Positions 1 to 11,234 of a stretch of 64,000 bases of DNA are shown here, in pieces. The notes under the pieces are model-generated. The model was given only the letters and a program-made list of their open reading frames with translations. It was not told the DNA's origin and made no database searches. The stretch's first letter is position 1, and every line of letters begins with the position of its first letter. The DNA comes from Nocardioides sp. Root122. GTDB lineage: Bacteria; Actinomycetota; Actinomycetes; Propionibacteriales; Nocardioidaceae. Location of the stretch: assembly GCF_001425025.1 (NCBI RefSeq), contig NZ_LMDE01000015.1:158764-222763 (forward strand), given 5' to 3'. The position numbers were made by a program, and so were the translations under genes.

Positions 1-474
1 GAGCGGCTGCAGAGCGCACTCCACCCCGTCTCCGCCTACGTCGTCCTGCCGGTCTTCGCGCTCGCCAACGCCGGCGTCGAGCTCGGCGCGGTCGGCAAGG
101 TCTTCACCGAACCGGTCGGCATCGGGATCGTGCTCGGCCTGGTGCTCGGCAAGCCGGTGGGCATCTTCGCGGCCTCGCTCATCGCCGTACGGCTGGGCCT
201 GGGCCGGTTGCCCCAGGACACCACCTGGCCGATGGTCCTCGGCCTGGGGGCGGTCGGTGGCATCGGGTTCACCGTCTCGCTGTTCATCGCCGGGCTGTCC
301 TTCCCCGGCGCGGACCTGCTCACCGAGGAGGCCAAGATCGCGATCCTGCTGGCCTCGCTGGTCGCAGCCGCAGTGGGTGTCGTCGTGCTGCTCGCCGTCA
401 CTCGGGGCACGCGCCCGGGTGACGGGTCAGCCGACGGGGAGGACCACGCGGAAGCGGCAGCCGGCACCCGGTGA
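1..474 (+). CDS. nhaA: Na+/H+ antiporter NhaA, C-terminal part (5' end outside window)
   Basis: The frame is open from base 1 and ends at the stop at 472-474, so only the last 157 residues are present. Hydrophobic segments with FALANAGVEL, GKPVGIF and GGIGFTVSLFIAGL match the C-terminal transmembrane core of NhaA, the electroneutral sodium/proton exchanger of the inner membrane. In NhaA the GKxxGI region is part of the cation pathway. The last 20 or so residues are an acidic, hydrophilic tail. The 3' end overlaps the convergent histidine kinase gene by 48 bases, so the two genes share coding sequence on opposite strands. Family assignment is firm; the N-terminus cannot be judged. Confidence 0.93.
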   Translation, partial: ERLQSALHPVSAYVVLPVFALANAGVELGAVGKVFTEPVGIGIVLGLVLGKPVGIFAASLIAVRLGLGRLPQDTTWPMVLGLGAVGGIGFTVSLFIAGLSFPGADLLTEEAKIAILLASLVAAAVGVVVLLAVTRGTRPGDGSADGEDHAEAAAGTR

Positions 475-1568
475 GGTCTCGGGTCCGACGTTGTCGACCG
501 CGACCTCGCCGTGGTGGGCCTCGACGATGCCCTTGACGATCGCCAGCCCGAGGCCCGCCCGCGACGTGTGCACGTCCTGGAGGGGGTCGTCGGGCGTGCG
601 AGCACTGGTCCCGCGGTAGCCCAGGTCGAACAACCGCTCGCGCGCGTCCTCGGGGATGCCGCCGCACCCGTCGGTCACGGCGAGCTCGACGCCCCCGGCG
701 ACGGACCGCGCGGCGACGTGCACGGATCCGTCTGCCGGGGTGTGGCGGATCCCGTTGACGATGAGGTTGGCCAGGACCCGGGTCAGGCCGGCCGGGTCCG
801 CGGCGACCTGGAGCCCGTGCGGGACCTCCCCGCCGAGCCTGACGTGGCGCGCGCGGGCGACCGGGTCGGCGGCCGCGAGCGCCTCGCTGACCAGGTCGCC
901 GACGACGATCGCCTGCGGCTCGACGACGAGCTGGCCGGCGTGGATGCGGGACAGCTCGAAGAGGTCGTCGACCATCTGGACCATCCGGTCGACCTCCCCG
1001 CGGATCTGCCGGTGGTAGCGCGCCGGATCGGTCGTGATCGAGTCCTCCAGCGCCTCGGCCATCACCCGGATCCCGGCCAACGGGGTGCGCAGGTCGTGCG
1101 AGACCCACGAGACCAGCTCGCGGCGCGACGCCTCGAGCCGCTGCTCGCGGTCGCGCGCCTCGGCGAGCCGGCGGTGCGCCGAGGCCAGCTCGGTCGACAG
1201 CGCCTGCAGCTCGACCGGCCCGCGGCGACCGCCGACCACCGCGTCGCCGTCGCCGACACGGCGTACGTCCTCGCGCAGCGACCGGGACCACCGCACCAGG
1301 GCGGTCGACAGCACCAGCGCCACGGCCAAGGACACGACGGCGGCAGCGCTCGTGACGATCAGCACGACGGAACGGTCGTGGTCGGAGATGAGCATGCGCC
1401 GCGAGATCGCCTGCACGCCGAGCAGGATGGTGAGGGTGGTGACAACGCCGACGATCGCGAGCTGCCAGTGCAGTGAGCGGTGGCGGAGGAACCATCCTGC
1501 GAGCAGTCCCAGCAGGCCGACGGTGGTGCCGCTGGCGGCGGCCACGAACCAGATCTCGGCGAGGTCGC

Positions 1569-1572
<4 letters not shown>
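427..1572 (-). CDS. Sensor histidine kinase (OmpR-type partner)
   Basis: 381-residue membrane sensor kinase. The N-terminal 95 residues hold about three hydrophobic segments with little extracytoplasmic sequence. A linker with coiled-coil character follows, then the H-box VSWVSHDLRTPLAG with the phospho-accepting His at about residue 159. The ATPase domain shows LANLIVNGIRHTP (N box), a GCGGIP G1-like motif and GLGLAIVKGIVEAHHG (G2). The ATG at 1572 overlaps the regulator stop (ATGA), so the two are translationally coupled as the last genes of a seven-gene operon. The short sensor region suggests an intramembrane or membrane-state signal; the ligand is unknown. The 3' end overlaps nhaA on the other strand. 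Confidence 0.92.
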
Positions 1573-2255
<683 letters not shown>

Positions 2256-2260
2256 CCCGC

Positions 2261-2674
2261 TCACCCCTCGCCGTGCGCCCGGCGGGTCCGGAGGAACCCG
2301 GTGACCGCCACCAGCAGGACCACTGTGGCACTGACCACCCACCAGGTCGCGATGTACGGCCGGTCGAGCAGCGTCGGGTTGTCGGCCCGGACGCCGCCAC
2401 CCACCAGCACCGGGACGGCGACCACGCTGAGGCCGCCCCACACGACCAGCGCGATCGCCGCCGGTGCCCGCCACGACGCCGGCAGCAGCCGGGAGCCGAG
2501 CAGTCCGGCCCCGACGACCAGCGCGGAGAGCAGCACGTCGTGCGCCACCACCCCGGCGCCGAGCCACAGGGCGACCTCGAGCCACTGCCGAGGCTCCTGC
2601 CGGGTGAGCAGCAGGGCCAGCCCGTAGAGGGCGAGGCCCGCGCCGGCCGCCGCCAGGAGCAACCGTGCCCTCAT
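2261..2674 (-). CDS. Small integral membrane protein of the molybdoenzyme operon
   Basis: 137 residues with four predicted hydrophobic helices: an N-terminal LLLAAAGAGLALYGLALLL segment, then segments around residues 40-60, 65-85 and 105-130, and a short basic cytoplasmic tail (RTRRAHGEG). The ATG at 2674 overlaps the stop of the molybdoenzyme gene (ATGA), which fixes the start. No catalytic or cofactor-binding motif is visible, and I cannot assign a family. Because it is co-translated with a cytochrome-b561-like molybdoenzyme upstream and a two-component system downstream, it may be a membrane partner of either; that is inference only. Confidence 0.75.
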   Translation of the reverse strand: MRARLLLAAAGAGLALYGLALLLTRQEPRQWLEVALWLGAGVVAHDVLLSALVVGAGLLGSRLLPASWRAPAAIALVVWGGLSVVAVPVLVGGGVRADNPTLLDRPYIATWWVVSATVVLLVAVTGFLRTRRAHGEG

Positions 2675-3840
2675 CCGTCCACCTCCAGCCGGGCGAGCCA
2701 CTTGGTCTGCAGCACGCCCGGGCGGTCGGGTGCGATCAACCGGCACGGGAACCCGTGGTCGAGCGCGAGCGGCTCGCCGGCGAGGTCGAGGGCCACGAGG
2801 GTGCGTGCGTCGGCGGCGAAGTTGGCCGGCAGCGTGGTGCGGCGGAACGCGCCGGCCCGCTGCAGCGACGTCACGACGACGTCGCCGGCCCTCGCGCCCG
2901 CGCTGCGCAGCAGGTCGACGAGGCGCACGCCGGACCAGGTGCCCTGGGCGCTCCAGCCCTCGACGCAGGCGATGGGGAGGTCAACGGTGTGCTGGGGCAT
3001 CGCCCGCAGGTCGTCCAGGGACAGCACCGCTGCCACGGTGCCGCCGACGACCACCTCCAGCCGCCAGTCGGGCGACGTCGCCGACTCCTCGACCCCGGCC
3101 GCGGTCGCGGACTTGTTGATGGGCACCCCGCCCGGTCCCTCGCCGGTCCGGGTGGCGAAGACCGACACCCGGCGCAGCCACGGCACGGTGCCACCAGCGG
3201 TCGCGAGGACGGCGACCCCGGCGGCAGCGAACGTCGTACGGACCAGGGCGCGGCGCGACAGTGCGCCGGCCTCGCGGGCGCCCGGGCGGTCGTGGGCCGT
3301 GTCGTCGATGTCGCGGGCCAGCACGTCGCGGATCAACGGCAGCTTGACCGCCACGTGCACCAGGAGCGCGCCGATCGCGATCCACGCCAGGGCGTAGTGG
3401 GTGGTGCGGAAGGAGAAGGTGGTCCAGGGGTACCACTGCGCCGCATTGAGCAGGCCGGTCGCGAGCTGGAACACCGACGCCGCGACCAGCACCGCGATGG
3501 AGCCACGCTCGAGGGCGGTGAGCAGCAGCCGGCGCGGGTCGCCGAGGGGTGGCGCCTCGAACAGCCGGGGCAGCACGGACCACAGCTTCACGAGGAGCAA
3601 CGGGATCGCGGCCACACCGGTGGTGACGTGCAGGCCCTGGGTCAGTCGGTAGCCCCAGCTCGGGCTGGTGGGGAAGGGGATCGGATGGGTCGGCTGCTGG
3701 GCGTAGTGGCTGACCAGGCCGGTGACGAAGCACGTGGCGAAGCACAGGCCGAGCCACAGACCCACCCGGGCCGCCACCGCCGGGCTCCGCAGGCGTGAGG
3801 TGAACGAGTCGGGGGTCGGCAGCCGCAGCCGCGACGTCAC
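2671..3840 (-). CDS. Membrane molybdopterin-dependent oxidoreductase (cytochrome b561-like N-terminus, sulfite-oxidase-type domain)
   Basis: 389 residues. Residues about 20-190 form four transmembrane helices with His residues suited to a b-type heme fold (GLVSHYAQQ, LHVTTGVAAI, TTHYALAWI, LLVHVAVKL). After a basic linker and an ALSRRALVRTTFAAAG segment comes a sulfite-oxidase-type molybdopterin domain with MPQHTVDLPIACVEGWS, where the Cys would ligate molybdenum, then GVRLVDLL and LDHGFPCRLIAPDRPG. The family moves electrons between a substrate at the cofactor and the membrane; the substrate here is unknown. The GTG start at 3840 overlaps the methyltransferase stop (GTGA). The heme and molybdenum domains sit in one chain, whereas MsrP/MsrQ-type systems use two proteins. 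Confidence 0.88.
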   Translation of the reverse strand: MTSRLRLPTPDSFTSRLRSPAVAARVGLWLGLCFATCFVTGLVSHYAQQPTHPIPFPTSPSWGYRLTQGLHVTTGVAAIPLLLVKLWSVLPRLFEAPPLGDPRRLLLTALERGSIAVLVAASVFQLATGLLNAAQWYPWTTFSFRTTHYALAWIAIGALLVHVAVKLPLIRDVLARDIDDTAHDRPGAREAGALSRRALVRTTFAAAGVAVLATAGGTVPWLRRVSVFATRTGEGPGGVPINKSATAAGVEESATSPDWRLEVVVGGTVAAVLSLDDLRAMPQHTVDLPIACVEGWSAQGTWSGVRLVDLLRSAGARAGDVVVTSLQRAGAFRRTTLPANFAADARTLVALDLAGEPLALDHGFPCRLIAPDRPGVLQTKWLARLEVDG

Positions 3841-4487
3841 CACGACGACCCCTCGCCCGGCTCGGACAGCACGGCGGCGTGACGATCCCCCAGCCGGTGC
3901 GTGCCGCGGACCGTCAGCCCGGCCGAGGAAGCCGTGCGGGCGAGGTCGTCGAGGCCGAGGGTGGCCCAGCGGAAGGGCCGGCTGCGACGTCCGGTCGACT
4001 CGAGCGAGGCCCAGCCCTGCGCCATCCGCATCCCGGGCGCGTCCACCTCCACCACGACGCGCCCGCCGGGACCCAGCAGGTGGCGGACCCGGCGCAGGAG
4101 GGCGACCGGGTCGCCGCCGATGCCGACGTTGCCGTCGGCGAGCAGCGCGGTGGTCCACCGCCCCTCGCCGGGGACACGGTCGAACACGTCGCGCTTCACC
4201 GCCGGCACGCCCCTCGCCCGAGCCAGTGACACGGCGGCGTCGACGACGTCGATGCCGAGCGCGATGTGGCCGGCGGCGGCCAGTGCCTCGGTCAGCCGCC
4301 CCGGCCCGCACCCGACGTCGATCGTCGGCCCCACGCACAGCCCGACCAGCGCCCGGTCGTGGTGGTCGGCAGAGCGGCTCCAGACGTCGACGGGGAGCGT
4401 CATCGGCTCCTCGCCGTGGCGCACGACCACGGTGGGCGTGCCGTGCAGCGCGCTGGCGAAGACCTCGGTGAAGGACGCGTCGATCAC
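3837..4487 (-). CDS. Class I SAM-dependent methyltransferase
   Basis: 216 residues. The Rossmann SAM-binding motif I is VGPTIDVGCGPGRLTEAL at about residues 52-69, followed by the acidic ribose-binding strand ALGIDVVDAAVSLAR and a later ALLADGNVGIGGDPVALLRR with GPGGRVVVEVDAPG (post-motif strand). The likely GTG start at 4487 overlaps the upstream stop (GTGA), consistent with every other junction in this operon; it gives VIDASFTEVFASAL as N-terminus. The substrate is unknown; the flanking nucleotide-sugar and glycosyltransferase genes suggest a small glycan, lipid-linked sugar or related metabolite. Confidence 0.87.
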   Translation of the reverse strand: MIDASFTEVFASALHGTPTVVVRHGEEPMTLPVDVWSRSADHHDRALVGLCVGPTIDVGCGPGRLTEALAAAGHIALGIDVVDAAVSLARARGVPAVKRDVFDRVPGEGRWTTALLADGNVGIGGDPVALLRRVRHLLGPGGRVVVEVDAPGMRMAQGWASLESTGRRSRPFRWATLGLDDLARTASSAGLTVRGTHRLGDRHAAVLSEPGEGSSW

Positions 4488-5134
4488 GGCGCACCGCCGG
4501 GACGGGCCTCGCGCCAGGCGCGGGCGAAGCGGGTGTGGGGAGCCAGGAGGGCGACGCGGTCGGCGTCCGCGACCGTGTCCACGTCGGTCATGACCGGCGC
4601 CGGACCCACCCGGCATCCCGCGTGCTCGAGGGCGCGACGGGTGCCGGTGAAGGTGTCGGCGGTGGACATCTCCACCTGCGCGACGTGGCGTACGACATCC
4701 GGGTCCAGGCGCCCGAGGGCCCACCACCCGCCGTCCTCGGCCGGAGCGAGCACCGCGTCGTGCCGCGCCAGCCCGGCGGCGACCCCGCGGAGGGCGACGG
4801 CCGTGACGTGGGGGGTGTCCATGCCGATCTGGACGACCACGCCGGGACCGGCATCGGCGTGGGCGCTCACGAGCCGCTCGGCGAGGCCGTCACCGCGTTG
4901 CGGACTGATCGTCCAGCCGGTGAGGGCAGCCTTGAGGGCGTCCCCCTGAACGGCGTCGCGGAGGTCGCCGGCGAGGCTCAGGTGGCCCTCGGCGCCGGTC
5001 ATGAGGCAGGCCTCGATCGTGTCGAGCAGGGCGGCGGCGGCGAGGGCGGCGGCGGTGTCGGCGCCGACCACGGCACCCAGGCGGGTCTTGACCTGCCCGG
5101 CGACGGGAGCCTTGGCCACGAGGAGCACCTTCAT
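4484..5134 (-). CDS. DUF2064 / TIGR04282-type glycosyl or nucleotidyl transferase
   Basis: 216 residues. The N-terminus KVLLVAKAPVAGQVKTRL is the family hallmark: a GT-A-like fold with the KTRL basic motif near the nucleotide phosphates. IGMDTPHV and LAPAEDGGWWALG match the acidic metal-site and substrate loops of DUF2064 proteins, some of which are annotated in arsenosugar synthesis. ATG at 5134 overlaps the glycosyltransferase stop (ATGA). No ars genes are nearby, so an arsenic role is not supported here. A role in activating or transferring a sugar for the upstream GT2 and downstream methyltransferase fits better. Family confident, substrate unknown. Confidence 0.86.
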   Translation of the reverse strand: MKVLLVAKAPVAGQVKTRLGAVVGADTAAALAAAALLDTIEACLMTGAEGHLSLAGDLRDAVQGDALKAALTGWTISPQRGDGLAERLVSAHADAGPGVVVQIGMDTPHVTAVALRGVAAGLARHDAVLAPAEDGGWWALGRLDPDVVRHVAQVEMSTADTFTGTRRALEHAGCRVGPAPVMTDVDTVADADRVALLAPHTRFARAWREARPGGAP

Positions 5135-5787
5135 CGGAGGACCTGTGCGAAGTCGAGCGCCGTGCGCACCGTGCCGCGCACCGATCCGGACACCTTCGAC
5201 CGGGTGCCGGCGGCCCGCGGGTGGTAGTCGACGTCGTGCTCGGAGACCTGCCACCCGGCGCGGGTGATCGCCTGGAGCAGCTCGACGGGGTAGCCGAAGC
5301 GGCGGTCGCGCAGGTCGAGGTCGAGCAGCGCCTCGCGGCGGCACACCCGCATCGGCGCGATGTCATGGGCGTCCATCCCGATGCGGTGCCGCAGCCAGGT
5401 GGCGATCAGCGCGTTGCCGGCCCTGGCGTGCCAGGGCCAGACGCCGCCCCGGACGGGTCGCCGCCGGCCTACCGCGATGTCGGCCAACCCGGCCTCCACC
5501 TCGGCGAGCATCGGCAGCAGCTGGGCGGGGTCGAAGGAGCCGTCGCCGTCCATCACCGCGACGTGGTCGTGGGTCGCGGCGAGCATGCCGGCGTGGACCG
5601 CCGCGCCGTATCCCGGCACCGGCTCGACGACGACGCGGGCCCCGTGCTCGCGGGCCACCGCGGCGGTGTCGTCGCGCGAGCCGTTGTCGACGACGATCAC
5701 GGAGAAGGTCGACGGCACCCGCGGCAGGAGGGCCCTGAGCGCGGGCGCTTCGTCGCGGCAGGGGAGCACGAGGTCGCAGGTGGGCAC
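5131..5787 (-). CDS. Family 2 glycosyltransferase
   Basis: 218 residues. GT2 fold with the N-terminal strand CDLVLPCRDEAPALRAL, nucleotide-binding VIVVDNGSRDDT, and the DXD-type motif VAVMDGDGSFDP at about residues 77-88. The later RRFGYPVELLQAITRAG and SEHDVDYHPR regions resemble polyprenyl-phosphate glucosyl or mannosyl transferases, but there are no C-terminal transmembrane helices, so the enzyme is probably cytosolic or peripheral. It is the first gene of a seven-gene overlapping operon. A 113-bp gap separates it from a divergent membrane glycosyltransferase-like gene, so the promoter lies in that gap. Confidence 0.9.
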   Translation of the reverse strand: MPTCDLVLPCRDEAPALRALLPRVPSTFSVIVVDNGSRDDTAAVAREHGARVVVEPVPGYGAAVHAGMLAATHDHVAVMDGDGSFDPAQLLPMLAEVEAGLADIAVGRRRPVRGGVWPWHARAGNALIATWLRHRIGMDAHDIAPMRVCRREALLDLDLRDRRFGYPVELLQAITRAGWQVSEHDVDYHPRAAGTRSKVSGSVRGTVRTALDFAQVLR

Positions 5788-5900
5788 GTCGTCGACGCTA
5801 GTGACGGGCGGCCCCGAACTCGATGGTCCGCGTCCTTACGAACTCGTGACGTCCGGCCGCCGAGCGCCGGTCGCGCCCGGTCGTCCCTAGGCTGCCACGC

Positions 5901-7241
5901 ATGAGCGAGGAGACCGCGGGCACGTCACCCATGGCCCGCCCCGCGATGGCCGGGCTCGTCGTCGGGCTGGTCGTCCTGGTCGCCTCGTTCGCCGTGCCAC
6001 CCCTGACCGGATGGGACGTCGACGCCCGCAGCGACATGCTCGGCGCTCCTCCCACGCACGGCTACTGGCAGGCCACCGTCGGGGTGGGCACGCTCCCGGC
6101 CCTGCTGCTGGCGGTGGTCGGCGTCGCCCGGGCCGAGCAGTGGGCCCTGCGCTGGTCGTGGCGTCGCGTGCTCGTGGCGTCCTACGTCGCGGCTCTGGTC
6201 TGGCTGCTCGCCCTCGCCCTGGTGGACGGCGAGTCGGGGCTCACCCGGGTGATGACCAACGACCACGAGTACCTGATCACCGCCCGGAGCATCACGGACG
6301 TGCCGGCGATGCTCCGCGAGTACGTCGACCGGATCCCCAGGGCCCATCAGGACAACTGGCCAACCCACCTCGCCGGGCACCCGCCCGGAGCGGTCCTCTT
6401 CTTCGTCGCACTCGTGCGGGTGGGCCTCGGCGGCCCGCTCGCCGCGGGGCTGGTCGTGGTCGCGGTGGCGGCGAGCATCCCCGCCGCGACGCTGGTGACC
6501 CTGCGGCGGCTCGGGCTCGACCGCGGTGCCCGCATCGCCGCGCCCTTCCTGGTGCTCTCACCGGCGGCGGTGTACCTCGCCGTGTCCGCGGACGCGGTGT
6601 TCACCGCGTGCGCCGCCTGGGGCCTGGCCGCGCTGGCGGCCTCCGCAGCTGCACCCTCTCGACGCGGTCTCGTCGGCTGGGCCGTGGTGGCCGGGCTGCT
6701 GCTCGGCTGGTGCGTGATGAGCTCCTACGGCCTGCCGTTGCTCGGCCTGCCCGCGCTGGCGGTGCTCTGGCTCGCCCGGTCGTGGTGGTCACTGCCGCTC
6801 GCCGCGGCCGCGGCGCTGGCCGTGGTGCTGGGCTTCGCCGGGCTCGGCTTCTCGTGGTGGGCGGCCTACCCGGTGCTCGTCGACCGCTACTGGGACGGTA
6901 TCGCGGCCACCCGCCCGGCGGCGTACTGGGCGTGGGGCAACCTCGGAGCGCTGCTCGTCTCGGCCGGGCCGCTCCTGGGCGCAGGCGTCGCGGTCGCCGC
7001 GCGCCGCCACAGCGGTGAGGCGCGGGTGCTGTCCGTGCTGGGTCTCGCGGCGCTGGCGTCCGTCGTCGCCGCCGACCTCAGCCGGATGTCCAAGGCCGAG
7101 GTCGAGCGGATCTGGCTGCCCTTCGTGCCGTGGCTGTCGCTGACCCTCGCGCTGCTGCCCGGCGGCTGGCGCCGCTGGGGGCTGGGCCTCCAGGTCGCCA
7201 CGGCGCTGCTGGTGCAGCACCTGCTCTACACGACGTGGTGA
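5901..7241 (+). CDS. Polytopic membrane protein, GT39/GT87-like glycosyltransferase
   Basis: 446 residues with about 10-12 transmembrane helices. The loop after the second or third helix contains TNDHEYLITA and DNWPTHLAGHPPGAVLFF; an acidic residue near the start of a large extracytoplasmic loop and an HPPG motif are typical of GT-C membrane glycosyltransferases that use polyprenyl-phosphate sugars (GT39, GT83, GT87). RMSKAEVERIWLPFVPWL near the C-terminus matches the conserved ExxRxWLP-type segment of these families. It is divergent from the GT2-led operon and may use a lipid-linked sugar made by that enzyme. The specific transfer reaction cannot be told from sequence. Confidence 0.8.
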   Translation: MSEETAGTSPMARPAMAGLVVGLVVLVASFAVPPLTGWDVDARSDMLGAPPTHGYWQATVGVGTLPALLLAVVGVARAEQWALRWSWRRVLVASYVAALVWLLALALVDGESGLTRVMTNDHEYLITARSITDVPAMLREYVDRIPRAHQDNWPTHLAGHPPGAVLFFVALVRVGLGGPLAAGLVVVAVAASIPAATLVTLRRLGLDRGARIAAPFLVLSPAAVYLAVSADAVFTACAAWGLAALAASAAAPSRRGLVGWAVVAGLLLGWCVMSSYGLPLLGLPALAVLWLARSWWSLPLAAAAALAVVLGFAGLGFSWWAAYPVLVDRYWDGIAATRPAAYWAWGNLGALLVSAGPLLGAGVAVAARRHSGEARVLSVLGLAALASVVAADLSRMSKAEVERIWLPFVPWLSLTLALLPGGWRRWGLGLQVATALLVQHLLYTTW

Positions 7242-7244
7242 GTC

Positions 7245-8294
7245 TCAGGCCCGCAACGGTGCCGTGGCGAACGCGGGGAGCCCGTCGTCGGGGCTGATCG
7301 ACGCGGTGAAGCCGAGCTCGCGGGCCGCCAGCGCCGGGGAGGCGACCACGTGCCGCACGTCCCCTGACCGGAAGCCGCCGGTCACCTCCGGGTCGATCGC
7401 CCGCCCGGTGCCCTCCGCCACCCGCGTCGCGACGTCGAGGATGGTGACCGGTCGCCCGGAGCACACGTTGTACGCCGCCCAGCGGGGCGTGGTGCCCGAC
7501 GCGACGGCCTCGAGTGCCAGGACGTTGGCGCGGGCCACGTCGTCGACGTGCACGAAGTCGCGCACCTGCCCGCCGTCCTCGAAGACCCGGGGCGCCTCTC
7601 CGCGCTCGAGGGAGGACCGGAACATCGCCGCCACGCCGGAGTAGGGGGTGTCGCGGGGCATCCCCGGCCCGTAGACGTTGTGGTAGCGCAGCGCGATCGC
7701 GGCAGCCCCCGCCTGCCGCACCCACGACGAGGCGTAGTGCTCCTGGGCGAGCTTGCTCGCGGCATAGCTGCTGCGGGGGTCGAGCCGTGCGTCCTCCGGC
7801 ACGAGGCCCCACGCGAGCGCACGAGCGCAGGCGGGACAGTGGTTCTCGAAGTCGCCCGACTCGAGGGCCCCGACGGCGCGGGGCGGCGGCTGCTGGTCGC
7901 CGTGCTCGGTGCAGGTGTAGCGGCCCTCGCCGTAGACCACCATCGACGACGCCAGCACCAGCCGGTCGACCTGCGCCTCGTGCATCGCGGCGAGCAGCGA
8001 GGCGGTGCCGACGTCGTTGTGCGAGGCGTACGACGGCAGGTCGCCCACGCGGACCCCGGCCCCCACCAGGGCGGCCTGGTGGCACACCACGTCGCTGCCG
8101 CGCAGCAGGGCGGTCCACTCCGGTGACCCCGCGTCCCGGACATCGAGGCGGTGCACCCCCGGCGGGGGCTCGGTGGTGCCGTGGGCGGAGTCCAGCATCA
8201 GGTCGACGGCGACGACCTCGTGGCCGGCCTCGACGAGCCGGCGCGCGATCGCGGAGCCGATGAAGCCGGCGGCCCCGGTGAGCAGGACCCTCAT
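7245..8294 (-). CDS. NAD-dependent epimerase/dehydratase (extended SDR) with Cys-rich insert
   Basis: 349 residues. Rossmann motif GAAGFIGSAIA at the N-terminus, DLMLD for NAD ribose recognition, catalytic SSMVVYGEG (Ser) and SSYAASKLAQEHYA (Tyr-x3-Lys), and a C-terminal VRDFVHVDDVARANVLAL segment typical of UDP-sugar epimerases. An insert between the Ser and Tyr sites contains CTEHGDQQ and FENHCPACARALAWG, whose Cys/His spacing could form a zinc knuckle. The ATG at 8294 overlaps the stop of the phosphorylase gene (ATGA), making a two-gene operon. The nucleotide-sugar substrate is unknown. Family confident; the metal site is inferred. Confidence 0.9.
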   Translation of the reverse strand: MRVLLTGAAGFIGSAIARRLVEAGHEVVAVDLMLDSAHGTTEPPPGVHRLDVRDAGSPEWTALLRGSDVVCHQAALVGAGVRVGDLPSYASHNDVGTASLLAAMHEAQVDRLVLASSMVVYGEGRYTCTEHGDQQPPPRAVGALESGDFENHCPACARALAWGLVPEDARLDPRSSYAASKLAQEHYASSWVRQAGAAAIALRYHNVYGPGMPRDTPYSGVAAMFRSSLERGEAPRVFEDGGQVRDFVHVDDVARANVLALEAVASGTTPRWAAYNVCSGRPVTILDVATRVAEGTGRAIDPEVTGGFRSGDVRHVVASPALAARELGFTASISPDDGLPAFATAPLRA

Positions 8295-9094
8295 CGGCCC
8301 GGCACCTCGTAGGTGAGCGCGACGTCGTCCCACCAGGTGCCGCAGGTGCAGCCGGACGGGTCGGGGAGGGCCTCGATCGCGGCGGTGAGGAGGCCGGTGA
8401 GGCGCTCGAGGTTCTGCCGGAACAGCGCGAAGACCTGCTCCTGGCCCACGCCGTCGCCGGACGCGGCGCCGGCGTCCATGTCGGTGACGAGCGCGAGGGA
8501 GGCGTAGCACTGCCCCATCTCGCGGGCGAGCGCCGCCTCGGGCGCCCCGGTCATGTTGACCAGGTCCCACCCCTGGTCGGCGTAGTGGCGCGACTCGGCG
8601 CGGGTGGAGAAGCGCGGGCCCTCGACGACGACCATCGTGCCGCCGGTGCGCACGCCGGCGTCCGCGGCTGCCAGCGCCGCCGAGACCCCGGGACAGTAGG
8701 GGTCGGCGAACGGCAGGTGCACCGCGCCCGACTCCACGAACGACCCGACCCGGCGGTGGGTCCGGTCGACGAGCTGGTCGGGGACGACGAGGTCGCCCGG
8801 CGCGACGGTGTCGCGCAGCCCGCCGACGGCGCAGGGCGCGAGCACCTGCCGGACCCCCAGGGAGCGCAGCCCCCACGCGTTGGCGCGGTAGTTGATGCCG
8901 TGCGGGGGGTGGTCGTGGTGGCGGCCGTGCCGCGGGAGGAAGGCGACGGACCGACCGGCGACCTCGCCCACCGCGACCGGCGCGGACGGGTCGCCGTACG
9001 GCGTGGTCACGGCGTGCTCGGTCGCAGCGGGCAGGAAGGAGTAGAAGCCGGAGCCGCCGATCACGGCGACCTCGGCTCGGGGGGAGGCGCTCAC
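8291..9094 (-). CDS. mtnP: S-methyl-5'-thioadenosine phosphorylase (MTAP/PNP family)
   Basis: 267 residues. The trimeric MTAP/PNP family is shown by VAVIGGSGFYSF, the phosphate-binding FLPRHGRHHDHPPHGINYRAN, DQLVDRTHRRVGSF, VVVEGPRFSTRAESR and the purine/ribose site VNMTGAPEAALAREM. It cleaves methylthioadenosine with phosphate to adenine and methylthioribose-1-phosphate, recycling the by-product of polyamine or acyl-homoserine-type SAM use. The start is GTG at 9094; no good earlier start is in frame. The C-terminus carries an unusual CTCGTWWDD segment with two Cys. A guanosine or inosine specificity cannot be ruled out by sequence alone. Followed by an overlapping epimerase gene. Confidence 0.88.
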   Translation of the reverse strand: MSASPRAEVAVIGGSGFYSFLPAATEHAVTTPYGDPSAPVAVGEVAGRSVAFLPRHGRHHDHPPHGINYRANAWGLRSLGVRQVLAPCAVGGLRDTVAPGDLVVPDQLVDRTHRRVGSFVESGAVHLPFADPYCPGVSAALAAADAGVRTGGTMVVVEGPRFSTRAESRHYADQGWDLVNMTGAPEAALAREMGQCYASLALVTDMDAGAASGDGVGQEQVFALFRQNLERLTGLLTAAIEALPDPSGCTCGTWWDDVALTYEVPGR

Positions 9095-9110
9095 CTCGCC
9101 GAAACTAGCC

Positions 9111-9137
9111 GACCCGGCAGGAGGTTCCTGCCGGGTC
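9111..9137 (-). terminator. Stem-loop downstream of acs
   Basis: A perfect 12-bp inverted repeat (GACCCGGCAGGA paired with TCCTGCCGGGTC) with a 3-base loop lies 28 bases past the acs stop and before the next gene's start. There is no T-run, as is common for actinobacterial terminators. It probably ends acs transcription. Confidence 0.7.
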
Positions 9138-9165
9138 GGTCGGTTGTTCCTCGGTCCGTAAGGAC

Positions 9166-11136
<1,971 letters not shown>

Positions 11137-11181
11137 GGGGGCTCTCTCCTCGTGCGGGGGGACGTGCGTGGGAAGGGGGGC

Positions 11182-11221
11182 GACCCCTTCGCCGAACCTA
11201 CTCCGGCTCGGCGAAGGGGTC
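11182..11221 (-). terminator. Terminator hairpin after actP
   Basis: A 14-bp perfect stem (GACCCCTTCGCCGA with TCGGCGAAGGGGTC) around a 12-base loop lies just past the actP stop. It separates actP from acs. Confidence 0.75.
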
Positions 11222-11234
11222 ACGGGGGTGTGGG

